In this document: positions 10,201 to 23,063 of the stretch, piece by piece
Numbering within the stretch: position 1 is the first letter of the stretch
Layout: every line of letters starts with the position of its first letter
Source of the DNA: Rachycentron canadum
Taxonomy: Eukaryota > Chordata > Actinopteri > Carangiformes > Rachycentridae
DNA length: 64,000 bases
Assembly: GCA_038496675.1 (NCBI GenBank)
Contig: CM076653.1
Span: 22,742,452 to 22,806,451 of the forward strand
Direction of reading: 5' to 3'
The notes under the pieces: model-generated
What the model saw: the letters and a program-made list of their open reading frames with translations, nothing else
Told to the model about the DNA's origin: nothing
Database searches by the model: none
Made by a program: the position numbers and the translations under genes

Positions 10201-13200
10201 CATGACACCCTGATAAACAACACTGACAATGCAATTGCAACCAAAATGTGTTATTAAAGTTTAAAGGAGAAAATATATTAATTTTAACACACTATTAGAA
10301 GAGAAGACATATCACGGGTGTGTGTTAGTATATTTGAGAGTTACATATGCAATAAGAGGCGCATGAACTCATCTGAAAAGGGGAGGGAAAATGCCAATTT
10401 TGCATGACTTGCAGGGGGTAATCACGTGTTATGTGACTGTATAAAGAAATACAATTGTAGATGTAGCTGAAGATGCTTGAGTGGTATTATCTGATAATTA
10501 GAAACTCACTTTTTTTTTTTTTTTTAAATGGCACATTTTAGACTTTTAAAATCAACCAAACCTGATAAACTTGTTGCATTTACAAGGACGCTGTTGTTGC
10601 ACAGCACATGCTTCTATCTGCATCGTCCAAGAATGACTATGCTTTGCAACATATGCTTTGTCTTTAGCTGTGTGACTGCAGCCGAACTGGATAAGGGGTA
10701 ACGACACATGAGCATTAAAACAAAGTCAGATGTGTGAAGAAACAAAGGACAAGGAAGTCGATCTCTTTAAATGTTTCTGTGCGTGGAATTTTTCTGTAAA
10801 TGTTTTTCCTCTCATTAGAAATGACCAATGAAGTTCATGTACATGACTCTACAACAACATACTGTTCTGTATTATACTGGCTGACAAAAGGGTCCCACGT
10901 TGTCTGCATCTTTTAAGTATTAAATGAGTTGTCATTAAGTCTTCTCAAAAAGTCTCACTGCACATATGTTGCACTGATCTGATTAGGCCAGTTCTGTTTG
11001 TGGGTTATATCAGCAATCCATAAAATCACGGAGGCGTGGTTGCTTTAGTTATTTAGCACCAAACATCATATTGTTGGTACAGTTGGTTTGCCAGCACTCA
11101 AGTGGAAAGTTGCACTTGGAACATGTTACTGTACTGCTTCACCCCTCCTTCTCAAATAGCCTCCACTGAACTAGATAATGTATTGGACATGGCTGAGTGA
11201 CTCAAGCATTAGTCTTCATAATAACCACTGATTAGTGAAGTTATTGTGCTGATGTCAGTGCTCTACATGAGTTGCCCTGAGAAGTGTTGCAGTGTGGGAG
11301 GTCTTGTTCTGACGCTGTTTGATCATGTGAGCAGTGATAGTTCACATTGGGACAACACTGGATGAAGCTGACATATTCGTGATTAATCTGATTTATAGTG
11401 GCAATCATTGTGTTGATATATTGCTGTCCAAATAGCGGGTTAGGCTATTAATCCAATCAGCTGTGCATTATTTTCCGCAACAAGTGTCCTATCAAAACAC
11501 TGGTTCCGCTCTGAGTGCGTGAAGCTCTTTAATTACAACACTAGTAGAGATAATAGTTTGGGTCACAGATTCCTATTTGAGGTTGTGAGTAATTAAGATA
11601 ATTACAGCATTTACTTTTATTTTAAGAGACAAGGTACTGAATGTAGCTTACTTCCCTTGTTACTAACCTACATTTCCTTGTCAATATTTCCTTGCGGTAT
11701 TAAGGGACAGCATTAACGCAACACCATTCTCTCTGGGTTTGAGAGCCTGGGATGAAAATGAAGGGCTGAAGAATTGCGCTAATTATTGGTAGTAAGCTGT
11801 ATGTGATCACTGGGGCAGAAAGAGCATCTCTAGAGGGGTGAAACCTAAAAACAAAGTGGCTAGTCTTATGACACTCTGCAGGGGTGAGAGCCTGCTAAAG
11901 TTCATCACCTCTGTATTATGTAAGCAGCGCTGTTATAATAACTGCCTTCAACCTAGACTGGAAAAAAAAAAAAGTAAAAGTAAAATTTCTATCAGAGATG
12001 GCAGATGAAAACTATCCTGCTTGATGGTTCTTTGAATTCCAGTTGGATATCGTGAAGCCATCACTTTGCGTGGGCATATACTGTATGTGTAAAATGTTCA
12101 ATAATCTGACCTTAACCATTCACATTAAATGTATTTTGCAAAGGCCTCCATCTGCACGAAGTATGGGCTAACTTCAGCAGCCCTGCCAGTCTAACCTTCT
12201 GCACTGTACAGTAGCTCTATTTTGCAGTGCCAGACCCAAAGGAAAGAGTTTCTCTGCACTCAAACATTTGCATGTCTGCAAACTGTCGGTGGGGTTTCAC
12301 CCTGTGGGAACCAGTGTCTGGCCAAGAGTCTCTGACCCACAGAACCCAATAGTGTCCATAGTGTGGTGTGGAACTGGACCTGTTGGCAGGAAAATGAGGA
12401 AAAGAACAAACCTCCTCATTTAGCCCAGAGCCCATGCATGCAAAATTCTTGCTGAGTGGAGATGAATTCACAAACCTGTCAATATGCCAGTTTCTATATT
12501 GTGGATAACGCATTGATTTTCTATATTGATAACATTAAACTCTAGCTTTAATGTTTAGATTTACTGATTAATGGATTGATTGTAAGTAAGTCAACCTAGC
12601 TTGACCTTTGTCCTGTGAACACAGAATATGTTCAATTTTCAATAAAGAAAAGTCAATTTCAGATAATCACCATACATCCTTGGTGGACAGCTACTAAATA
12701 CTACTTCATTGCTGATCTACCTCCCAGAAACAATGTGCTGCATATCTTGCTACTGTAATGAAGAGATCTTACAGGGTGTTTGGTTTTATACAGAGGCTAC
12801 AGTAACTTCCACAGAACCGCAGAAGTTTCCAGGAACCAATGTTGGTCAGCCAAAGTATGAAAAGGGCCAATGACTGTGTTTTAAATGTTCAATGAAGTAG
12901 CTTAGTCAGGATAGCCTGGTGAATGATGCTCTTTAATGTGTGAGACAGAGGATTACAGACCGAGTTCATGAGTGAGAGCTTGACAAGAAAGATTCCACTA
13001 AACTCTTGTAGATGTGAGTTTCACACTATTGATCCCGGCGTCGATCCGTACAACACATTTCGGATGGTAACTGCATTGTGATGAAATTCTTTACGATTGT
13101 CTAGTCTAGCAAAGAAGTTGCACCGCAGTGCCATTCAAAGCTGCATCAAGTGAACTTGCTGATATGGATTAAAATTTCCCTCATTGGCACATAATGCTGA

Positions 13201-16200
13201 CAAACCTTAATTCACCAGTCACCAGACCAACAACCCACCCCACCCCCCAGGATAATCAAAGTATGGAGAGCTCACAGACCACCCAGGAACACACACGTGC
13301 ACATTAGCACTGCATGGTGCAGGAATAGGTTGCTCTTCTGAAGGTGATGTATTTTTCCATAAAGTCCTGTGAAATTAGCAAAAGCTAAAGGCTGAAAAAT
13401 CAGAGCAATGGTCGAGATTATGGCAGCTTCATTGCACTTTTACAGATGCACACACACACTGTACATACACAAAAGCTTTTCTAGGTGACACAATAGCCTA
13501 GCTGACAAAGAAATTATTGTCCAAGCCTGCATCTTTGAACTTTGGAACCATGGCTCCCATCCATAACAAATTTCGAGCCATGATTGAAGGGAATGCTTTG
13601 TATGGTTGCAGGAGCTCTCCACCTTCCCCTATGAAGGGTCTGCTGTGTTCTTTTAGAAATACTTAATTTCTTCAAAGTGCAGACAAGCTGAACAGCATCA
13701 TACTAATGGGCATTCAAGCTGTGGTTTACTCACAGCAATGAATTTGTGTCCATGAATGACCCTGTAAGAGATTCAGTCGGTGATGTATAAAGTCACGAAG
13801 GAGGATGATTTGCTGTTTAGATGAGTTACAATAAATAAAATATTGATGTAATTCTGTGCTACTGATCTACTGACAGTATTTAGTATGAACTATATAATAC
13901 AAAATTATACTTCATTTAGAATTTAAGATACTATAAGTGGCAAATATTTACCAAGAGCACATGTCACTAAATACCCCTCATCGACCAAACTTGGCAAACT
14001 TGCTTGTGCTACAGCCAAACATTTTGATGCAAAAGCTTAAACTAATTTGATAAAACAAAAAACCAGTATCCTCATATACATTTGACAAAGGCAACTGGTT
14101 TGAGACTCAAATTGGCGGGATAACCTCAGTCAGGAAAAGTAGATGCCCTTAATAAAGCACTTAATCCCCACCGGGAAGCTTCCGGGTATGAGTGTGTGGT
14201 TTTTATAAAAGTTTTATCATGGTTGCGTTTGTATCAGTGTGTGCGCACATTGCATTTAGATAACACAAGGGAAGAAGTTGGACGCTCCTTCTTCCCAGTG
14301 GATTGACCAGTCGCTAACAACAACCTCCTCTGGGTCACTCGTCACACTCACAGCAACAACAAGAGTGACAACAACGTCACTCTCCACCCAACGGACAATC
14401 ATTACAGGTCACAACCTCCATCAGAGTGTGTCCCCATCAGTGACAGACTAGGTGACCGGGCATAGCAAGAGCAAAGCCGTAGTTTGTGAGATTCAAAGGT
14501 TCAGAGACGCAAGTTGACAGAAGCTGTCATGGCTGCCTGAGTGGCTGTGTCAGTGAACCTGAAAATATTTGTTTGGAAGCATCAAACACCATGAGAAATT
14601 CAAAGGTGAAAGGTCCCAGAATGACAGCAAGTGAAAACATTTCCGCTTAATCGCTAGGTTAAAGGGTGGGACAGCTTTCACTGTTTTCTTTTCTTGTTGG
14701 TGTATTTGAGTTTTTCTCTAAGCAGGCAGTGCTGGATTTATTTACTTTAAATTCAGCTTTCACAGCGATGTTTTCCTTCCAAAATCATTTGGTTACACAT
14801 TATAACATGGTACATAGCCACAAAAATTTCATTTGTAGCAGTAGTTACTCAGACTGTTAAATCTTGGGAGCCCCTCTTTTGGAATGATTCATAACCAGCT
14901 GATTTGTTTGGTGTAATAATAAGCAGTAAAACAGTCCTTCATAAATTCTTTATGAATATATATCCATTGTCACTAATTTTGACTTAAAAAGGGCCCCCTT
15001 TGGAATGTGGCATGCCCTCTGACCTCATAGTGCAGGGAGATTACATATCCATGTCTCCACTAGTAAAAACCACATTCCTACCTTCGATCTGGGTCAAAGA
15101 TAAAAGATGACAGAGATCTGATGCTGACGTGTGAGCAGGTCTGACATTCAGAGGCAATTTTTTGAATGGCTGAGACAAAAAATAAATAATAAAATAAAAA
15201 CAAATAATTATGCACAAACTTTTGATCTGTGCCTACTTGAATTAATCTTTCCTAAGTAAAGTAGCCTTTTTTTTTTTGCACAACCTTTTGCAGTATTGCA
15301 TCTAAACTGGCAACATTTTAACAACCTGATAATGCAGGTTGTTGCTCTTTGCACACAAATACACAGGATGTGCATTGGCGTGAACTGGGAGGTAGAGAGC
15401 TCTGCTTTCATATAGGGAAGTATGTACAAGCAGAAGTGCTGGAGGCATCTTCCTACTATGGCAAGGCAGGAACAAAGTTGACTGCTGCCAATCACTGAAC
15501 TAGCCTATCTATTGAAATTATCTGATAAAGATCTGAAACACTGTGCCCCCTTTAGACAAGCAAGTGTCACAGTTTGCATAGAAGGTATCTTTTGTTAGAT
15601 TTTCTGAAAAGCGAGTAGTGAGGGCAACCTGATTATATATCACCATTAATGGCTATCGCTCTAGTAGCTCTAAATGTTTATTAGAATTATATATTATATT
15701 TTGTTAAATATTCTTGTTCACATAGCCTGACAAGAGCATGTTCTATTTTTTTTTTCTGACTAGACAACAGAGAACAGAATTGGTAATAAAGGCTGTTAGC
15801 TCGTAATCATAATGCTCATAATCAATCCATCATAATCAGGGCGCTCTTTACAATGCTGAGGCATTCAAACTGACTTCATGTATTAAATAATATTTTACCA
15901 GGCAAGTTGTCAAGAACATTTATCCATCGCAATGGCCTGTGAAAGTTGCACATAATCACATATTGTCCTTCACTTGGTGGACGTTTGGAGCAGTGAGTAA
16001 GACAATTCTCTGGAGACTGGTGGAGATGGCAAACAGACGAGTCACTTTCTATCACAAGCGGTGGAAAAATACAGAGCTTGGAAATCTGAAATAAATGCTG
16101 TGGGATGTTCTTATTATAGTAGAAACATATTAAACTAATTTGCTTGGGCAACATGATGGGATTGCATGTGGTCCAATTCTGGTTATGACTGAATCAGATG

Positions 16201-16480
16201 TTCTGTACTGGGCTTTTATCCTATTACAGTCTTAATTACATCCTTTGTGGTTACCATGTCTAAATTTACATTGTGAGTAATATCACAACCAAGTAACAAG
16301 TAACTGTCACATAGTCACATTTTAAAGGTAGCTTTGCAGTCTTTCCACAATGAGTTGTATGAACTGCCTGCTGCTGTGACACAGGTGAACTGAGCACACT
16401 GGCGCTATGGGACGTAGACCGTGTCTGACTTAACTGCAGCTGTTTAACACTCCACCCTTGAAGTCACACGCAGCTCACGT
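7210..16480. other. AT-rich intergenic DNA, no gene recognised
   Basis: No exon, RNA gene or intact mobile element is recognised in these 9.3 kb. It holds a 13-base C run (7418-7430), a degenerate CTGT/CTGC tract (8795-8850), a degenerate GT-rich patch with CpGs (9560-9735) and a 16-base T run (10510-10525). Open frames here, the longest 157 codons at 8568-9041, use alternative starts, have no domain, and cross low-complexity tracts. Confidence 0.6.
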
Positions 16481-16484
16481 TGGC

Positions 16485-16570
16485 TATAAAGTAAGGTGAA
16501 GTCAGCCACACTTAATCTGAAACGCACCGAAAGCAGAGTTCACCGTCTCTGCGGTTTGATAGGGAATGAG
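16485..16570 (+). promoter_or_regulatory. TATA-like box and first-exon-like segment
   Basis: GGCTATAAAG at 16483-16492 is followed, 25-30 bases on, by a purine-mixed segment. This ends in GGAATGAG|GTAGGT at 16570/16571, a fair splice donor. An internal pair GCAGAG/CTCTGC could form a hairpin. It could be the start of the + strand transcript proposed for 17.8-19.8 kb, or chance. Confidence 0.2.
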
Positions 16571-17254
16571 GTAGGTATGGCAATCATCCCAAAAAATAAA
16601 CACACTAAAAACTTTTCATCGCTGAACACTAAAGGGAAAGGCACTTTTTAGCAAATAATGAAACTCACTCACACACTTGTTACTAAATTTACAGCAAAAA
16701 AAAAAAAAAAAAGATAATCTTGTGTTTTCCATGTTTTCAACCATGAATGCAAAAGCAGACAAGTATTTGCTAAAGCTGGAGGCTGGTTGGTAATTTTCAC
16801 AAAAAAACTAGCTTCTTGGAGAAAAGGTGCAGGTTTGTGTTTTTTTTTTTCCTTTTCAATTGACCACACAGTGGTTGGCCCTGGTAAGAACTGGCAATAA
16901 CATCCAACTCTGGTGATCTGATGTCAACAAATACAGGTGTGAATGCAAATGTGCCTTGGGCCACATTGAAGGACTCTCTACTCTGCCTCTAATTAAGTCC
17001 TGTTGCAGTTTCATAATAAATTGAAACTATTTTACTCTTTCAGATGTCTTATTTCATTGTAGAGCTGTGTGCAGTGCATTGATTCTCTCAAGCCCTCCAT
17101 GCCACGCTATCTGCTCTCTCTGACACAAACACATATACACAAGCATATTGACAACGGACCTGTCTGTTGGATTGACTAAAAACACTACATACTTGTTTGT
17201 TTGCATATAAATTGGGGAGGCAAGATCCGATCATGAGTGGGCACGCCAGACATG

Positions 17255-17560
17255 AGGAGATGCATTATAAGCCTTGTTCAGACCTGGCTTCGACATGCGC
17301 CCTCAATGATCACAAGTTGAAATATATCAGTTCACACCTGGTGTTCGAATGGGTCTCCACATGTGCCTTGAGTTACCACTTGTCTCACGCATGTCAGGCC
17401 AAGAACACACTAGATGCATGTTTTCCGCAGCAGATCAGCAACAGCGGTGCACGCACACACGCATCCAGTGGGTCTGCTTTAGCTTGTTACCATGGGCGCC
17501 GAGATGAAAACCAAGACGTTCCACATTCACCAAGCGCATTTGATGCATCCACTGTGTTGG
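17255..17560. mobile_element. Degenerate non-autonomous DNA-transposon-like repeat
   Basis: The text GCCTTGTTCAGACCTGG, ACATGCGCCCT, GATCACAAGT, TTCACACCTGGTGTTCG and CACATGTGCCTTGAG follows the order of a widespread fish interspersed repeat (MITE-like) that I know only as text. I could not define terminal repeats or a target duplication, and the family name is uncertain. The 122-codon open frame across it is not a gene. Confidence 0.35.
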
Positions 17561-17694
17561 TGTAACATCCATAATGCCAAATTTCCAAACAGATTTACCT
17601 TTATTTTGTTGTGTTGACTCACTTGGGCAATGCAAAAAAAAGAAAAAAAAAAGTTATGTTTCAGGTCAGATCAAGTCATTATTGTGCACTCTGA

Positions 17695-17710
17695 CACACT
17701 AGGTGGCGCG
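17695..17710 (+). promoter_or_regulatory. CTCF-like motif
   Basis: CACTAGGTGGCGCG closely follows the core of the vertebrate CTCF consensus (CCASYAGRKGGCRS). Single motif by eye; occupancy unknown. Confidence 0.35.
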
Positions 17711-17762
17711 ATTCACCTCTAAAGCCGCTTTACGGTCCGTCAATAAAAACCCCCCACAAAGA

Positions 17763-17799
17763 TGTGCGACATACAACATCCACAACCTGGAGCGACCAG
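17763..17799 (+). ncRNA. Candidate exon end with strong splice donor
   Basis: The segment ends in GACCAG|GTAAGT at 17799/17800, a near-perfect donor. An ATG at 17763 with A at -3 opens 12 codons (MCDIQHPQPGAT) and leaves phase 2. The 5' boundary of the exon is not determined. It is the first of three closely spaced exon-like segments on this strand; listed as possible non-coding RNA because no long frame runs through them. Confidence 0.25.
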
Positions 17800-18256
17800 G
17801 TAAGTCTGAGGTTTTTGTATTAAACTAAATAGAAGTAGGTAGTTTTGTGCCACCTTTTATCTGAAGAAGTCAAAATGGTTCTACATTTTCTTAAAAGTAA
17901 GAAAAAAAAAGTAGTTTAACACTGCAAACAGTTGTTTGGCTGAGTCTCTGTGCACAGAAACAGTGTGATATTGCTGTGTGTGGGTCAACACTGCAGCTGT
18001 TACCTGCAAGGCAAAGGAGTCCTTTGGGTTTAGTTTGACTATTAAATATAAAATGGTAGTTAAATACTTTTTCCTTAGTCAGTCAAAAAAAAAAAAGACT
18101 TTTTTAATGTGTAGGCTGTCTTTATGAATTATACAGGGTAAATTGATATAGATTATTTATGGAGATATTTGTAATTGTGCATTTTTATATTAATAATTTA
18201 GACTCAGTCATAATTAAGAATTACAAAATAACTGTGCCAACCGTTTGCTTTCATTG

Positions 18257-18283
18257 TTTTTTTTTTTTTTTTTTTTTTTTTTT
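18257..18283. repeat. T27 homopolymer
   Basis: 27 consecutive T, directly followed by AGGGAG, so it also forms an extreme polypyrimidine tract in front of an AG. Confidence 0.95.
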
Positions 18284-18285
18284 AG

Positions 18286-18394
18286 GGAGTTTGGATTGAT
18301 AGTCCTGTGCACAACCCCCAACCTGAAGGACCAGTGACTGTGAATCTACGAGACCATTACCTTCTCCAACCAACATCTGCCTGCACCGGAGCAG
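18286..18394 (+). ncRNA. Candidate internal exon, 109 nt
   Basis: It is bounded by the T27-AG acceptor and by GGAGCAG|GTAAGA. The whole segment is open in one frame (GVWIDSPVHNPQPEG...), which needs phase 0 entry; the ATG frame from the preceding candidate exon enters in phase 2 and stops after about 17 codons. Size and both splice sites are typical of a vertebrate exon, but coding use is not supported. Confidence 0.3.
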
Positions 18395-18469
18395 GTAAGA
18401 CAACATGCCACCAGATGCAACAGGCAGTAAGCAAGTAGGTCTTTGTCTTTATTCTTATAGCCGCAGTGT

Positions 18470-18600
18470 GAACGAGACAGAAAAGTCAGGGAGAGACAGG
18501 GGATGACAACCTGGCAAAAAGCCACAGGTTGGATTCAGACTTGGTCCGCCGCAGTGTGTGAGGTACTTAGCTGTAGTCAGGATATTCCCTGCCGTAGACT
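18470..18600 (+). repeat. Degenerate fish interspersed repeat
   Basis: GAGAGACAGGGGATGACAAC, GGCAAAAAGCCACAGG and GGTCCGCCGCAGTGTG resemble, in order, a repeat common in teleost genomes (GACAGGGGATGACATGC, GCAAAGG, CCGCCGCAGCGAGG). The family could not be named. The 133-codon open frame that starts here is a chance frame through it. Confidence 0.35.
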
Positions 18601-19746
18601 CGGATCAGTGCAGTGCCAGGTCAGAGAAGTAGCCGGAAGCACGGCACAAATTCTGAGTGATGTGCTGCTGTGGACGGGGACAGCACACAAACACTTAAAA
18701 ACACACCCACAGAAAAGAGCTACTAGCAGTCTGAATGTATTTTGCTGTCAAACAGCCACAGTTTCTCCCCAGCTGAACTACCATATTACCGCACACAGGC
18801 ACAACTGTGCTTCGCTCTTTCAAACTCTAACATCTGATGTGGTGAAAACATGCTTTTACAGATGGACCTGTCCATCGCAGTGGTATTTATCTGCAATAGA
18901 TTAACATAGAAGTCTGAAAAATACAACACTAAACACATCTCGCGATAGTTTAAACAGATTTCAGATAGACATCAATCCGTTTGAAGGTGTAGATTGTTGC
19001 AAGCTTGATTCCTTACAGCTTACGGCATGTGTGTAAGGACACAAACACTGTGGGAGCAATGTTGAATGCAGTTACAGAGCACACTCACAGACACAGTGGA
19101 GAAAGAGTCAACTGATAGCTGCCTTGCAAACTGGTAAAATGGATGCGTCAGTCTCCTAACCCGGGGTTGTTGCGTCTCTTGAAGTGTTGGATCCTTCATA
19201 CAACTAACAGGCAAATTTGATCAGTGAGGTTACAGCAAGGAAAGGGGCAGAAAATTAGTGGATACACCTAAGTGATGTGTTTAGATCAATTCCAGTTAGA
19301 GCTGGTACGTCAGGCTATGCTGCTGCCTTTTGGAGGTCCTAGTACTATACAAAGCCAAGGAGACTGAGCGACTCCTTCAGTGTTACAAGGTAGGAATGTG
19401 AGTGACCAGGCTCATTTAATGAATTGCCTAGCTCTGCGAGTGGGTAACTCACCTCGGAGCGTAATGAGGAAGCTGCCCTGTCTCCACCGCTGCCAGCCTC
19501 AACTTAGACACAAGGTTTCTCAGTCGCGTGAATTTTGGCACTTTCCCAGCTTCATTATTATGGTGACTGTGTCATACCCCTGTTGAGTGTCCTGCTCTCA
19601 TGCTTAAAGGAGTAATCCAGAGAGTGGTGAGCTTCAACAATGTAATGAGCACACTGGGTTCAAAGGATAACAGAATAAGTGTGAAAGGGTATGTCTCAAA
19701 TTAATTAAACATTTCTCTCTTTCTTTCCCTTTGCTCCTTTTTATAG

Positions 19747-19823
19747 GCAACTGGTTGCCACTGATTTGCTAATGGGAAAGAGCCTCCCTTGGCAGAAGAT
19801 GCCCCGACTATGCTGCATCAGAG
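19747..19823 (+). ncRNA. Candidate internal exon, 77 nt
   Basis: A long pyrimidine tract (CTCTTTCTTTCC...CTCCTTTTTATAG) makes a very strong acceptor, and CATCAGAG|GTACAT is a moderate donor. Following the previous candidate exon in its open frame, this one stops after eight codons, so a non-coding role is more likely. It may equally be a decoy. Confidence 0.3.
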
Positions 19824-21274
19824 GTACATTAGTCCTTGTCCACTCCAGTTTGGAGTTGATGTTAATTTGTAATAAGAGTGTTTGGACCACACACTACTGT
19901 TGGGATGGTTCTCAGTTATTTTCCTTTAGTGATTTTCTTCTCTATGTGGACAAAGGCAGAGGTCATTAATTAGCAGAATGATGAACAGCTCAACCTGTCA
20001 TTTTAGAAGCACCTCGAGGGGTTTCATTGGATTTTGGAACCTAAAGGAATTACTGTGTATTTATATACTGATCATTTTCATCAGGTTGTTGACTGGCACC
20101 ATTTAGTCCCACTGCAATTAAGTAGTTTCTTTGGCAGATATTTGGGACATTATGCGATATTCAAATTATTCTGGGTGGATAAGCAGAATCGGTCCTGTCC
20201 GGGGACTACAAAAAGCCAAGGGCTGAAAGGCTTCAGTATGTAGTATGTCCAAATTTTACTAATGCCCAAGATTTTAGATAATTAGAGAAATGAGTTATGA
20301 GTTTGATAATTTTAATGTTATGTTTTAATTTTATGTTTTGTCATACTTCCATTAGTCACTCAAAGTTTTAAAGAAATGTTCTTAGACATCTTAACGTACA
20401 TTTGTTTTTATATTTATTGAAGCACTCTTTATTACACCAGTCTTTGTCATTACAAAATTGACTTTTTCGTCAGCTTGCATCATGGGTTACCAAATGACTT
20501 TCATTTTCTAACCAGTTGTTTCTAGCCAAGGTCCATACAGTCTCATTACATTTCTGCCATCTGACAAATACCCGTTTACTAAAGCCCCCTGACACTTACC
20601 AAAAGGAATCTTTTGTGCACTGGAAAATCGTTTCTCATGACCAATACAAAATGCGGTACAACACAGAAAAAGGCACATCGGTGTGGCTGGAAATAATGGA
20701 GATGACCTGGCATGCATGTAACAACACAACTCAAATGGGGAAAATTAAACTGTAAATGTAAACTGAGAATGAATATATACATGACAATTGACACTTCAGA
20801 AAAAATAGTTCTGACTTTTCTGCCCAGGTGTTGATTTTATAGCCTTATTTAATTACAAGTGCTGTATAATCTTAGAATTGACTAAATTCTCTTTATAAAT
20901 AAAAAGCATATCTAATGCAGTCAGACAACAAGCCAGGGGGCCATTTAAGCCTTTTTTCCCCACAGTAAAGTAACTGACAATGAATACCCACGTGCCAGGT
21001 TTTTCACGAGGATTGAATATGTTTGCCGACTTTAAATTGGCTGTGTTGAAGCAAGTTGAACTACAGCAGAGATGAGAGGGAAGCAGAGGAGACATAACTT
21101 ATTACAGGTTTTATTAAACCAACAAATGTGTCAATCTGTTTTTCCAATTTCCTCTATATTCTACATGAAGCTTTTCTACATTTTAGTCAGCCTTTCGAAA
21201 TCTTTTTCACAATATATCTACAGTAACAAGTCAGTATTTTACTTTGTTTCATTTAATCTGACAGTTTCATTCAG

Positions 21275-21380
21275 TCATTCATTATCTATTCTGCTTATCC
21301 ATACAGGGTCAATTACAGGCTGGAGACAATCCTGAGGTCATTTGCTGCATGTCCCCTTCCTTGCCCCAATTCCACTCTCA
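21275..21380. repeat. Fragment of a common fish interspersed repeat
   Basis: CATTCATTATCTATTCTGCT TATCC followed by ACAGGGTC and GGCTGGAGACAATCC matches a motif seen in very many teleost repeats. The adjoining TCATTTGCTGCATGTCCCC is another piece usually found in such repeats. No family name or boundaries can be given from sequence alone. Confidence 0.45.
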
Positions 21381-22007
21381 CTCTCACTGCAGCTATAATT
21401 AAGGGAAAAACATAACAAAAAAAAAACCCAAATACAAAAATGAGTGAACAAAACTAAATAACTTACTTAGAAGGGCCTCGTCTTAAGAGCCATATCATTG
21501 TATTTCATCCATGGATATATTATGCTTAACTTTACTGTGATTTCCTTAATATTTACTTCACTTTTCTCCTTTTGCGTTATGCTTGATTAATACAACATTA
21601 AGAACAACTGTGCTTTTTAAATTTTTTTTTTATTTTTGCATTTAATCCAAGGCCTTGTTACTATGAAGACATTTTATATTTGAAAGTGCTCCCACTTCAT
21701 GAGACTATGTACTGTATTTTAGTGAACAGCGAAGCTGTAAAAGTAAGATTGTTTGAGTAGAATAAAGTTTACGATTTATGGCTGCTAATCAGATGAGATG
21801 CAGAAACAAAAAGTAATGTGGTAGGGTATCAGAATTTACCTTGTAAACTTTTAGTAGTCTACTGCTACTTTTGAGTGATTGTGACTTTCAACAAATGATC
21901 ATTTTCATCTGGACATAAATCTAATATGAGTAATTAGGAAGTCAAAGCAAAATAATGTTAACTCAGTTAACAGGTTAAGTTATATCTTGTGAAAACTGAA
22001 AGCTCAC

Positions 22008-22035
22008 CAATATGCACGGCCTCCTCTGGGATTTC
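22008..22035 (-). ncRNA. Candidate microexon, 28 nt
   Basis: TTTTCAG|GAAATCCCAGAGG to CATATTG|GTGAGC on the minus strand. It is GC-rich in AT-rich surroundings and reads EIPEEAVHI in the phase left by the ATG at 22983-22981. Evidence is limited to splice-like signals and base composition. Confidence 0.2.
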
Positions 22036-22980
22036 CTGAAAAGACAAAAAGTAAAAAAAAACAACAAAAAAAACAAAATTTAAAGTAAAGACCTGTGACA
22101 AAGGTATGCTTTCAATCCATAGGTTAGTTCTCCTGCCTGTGAAATCACTTGTAGTTTGAAAAGAAAACTTTACAATGAAAATCAAAGGTTCATTATCTTA
22201 TAAAAATCATGAGCAGATGCACTGTCAACATTTTTTTTTTTGTTTTTTGGGGGGGAAAGGTTTTCGCAGCCTGGGCATTTTGTGTGGAAAATTTGAAATA
22301 AATTTTCAAGAAAGACAAAAAATAAAGTTAAATACAATGCAATGTTACATGTATTTTTGTTTTTATGTATGCATGTACATACCACATTGATTAAATGAGC
22401 AATGTGTGGTACATGAATGTTATATAGCCATGACACAGCTAGCAGTTAATACTTAATATAAATTAGAAGTTAATGTTACTGGTATTGTGTACGGCTTTGT
22501 AAAGCTAACTTTAGCCATATTCAGACGTAAGGAGCTAAAGCTACCAATGCTAGCCTTGGGATGTCTGACTTATGCTAGTGCAATGCTGAGCTTCACTCAA
22601 GCCTTGTTTTATGTAAGCTAGCAGCTAGTGTTACTGACACGGTTTACAAGGCTAGCATTAAGCTTTTTATGTCCAAAGGTGAGTAAATATGCTTGCCATG
22701 TAACATTTAGATTAGAAGGACTTACAATTATCTTTGTAATTGTCCAAAAGTTACAAGTTAATGCAACTTGCACCATGTCTATCTGATCGTTGAATACAGC
22801 AACAGACAAATCTCTCGCTTTGTCTAGCCATCTTTAGCACACACATTGCCATGACTAGAGAATATCAGAGAGCAGAGCTTCTAACCAATGCTTGCATACA
22901 TTCTGTAGTACTTTTTAGCTAGCTAGAAATCTACCATAGTTCATTTCTTCATTTTGTTCATCTTGACCTTCAATACTCAC

Positions 22981-23063
22981 CATGGACTCCAGGAGGCAAA
23001 TAGGGGTTCACCAGCCCAACACTTCCTTGTTTTATACCCTAGCTGATGTCATCAATGATGTCA
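22981..23063 (-). promoter_or_regulatory. Promoter-like cluster: paired CRE-like sites, TATAAAA, ATG-donor
   Basis: Read on the minus strand, two copies of TGACATCA (23063-23056 and 23051-23044, 12 bases apart, on one face of the helix) are followed by TATAAAA at 23036-23030. About 50 bases on comes CCATG|GTGAGT at 22981/22980. TGACATCA is close to ATF/CREB sites. The set has the spacing of a small TATA promoter with a short first exon. No transcript evidence can be seen in sequence alone. Confidence 0.3.

Noticed and set aside
17197..17565. 122-codon + strand open frame
   Set aside because: Lies in the MITE-like repeat; no family match.
18503..18904. 133-codon + strand open frame
   Set aside because: Starts inside a degenerate interspersed repeat and shows no protein family features.
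20579..20620. Minus-strand microexon-like segment (TTTTCCAG...TTTTG|GTAAGT)
   Set aside because: Only 20 nt; both signals expected by chance in this AT-rich DNA and no supporting neighbours.
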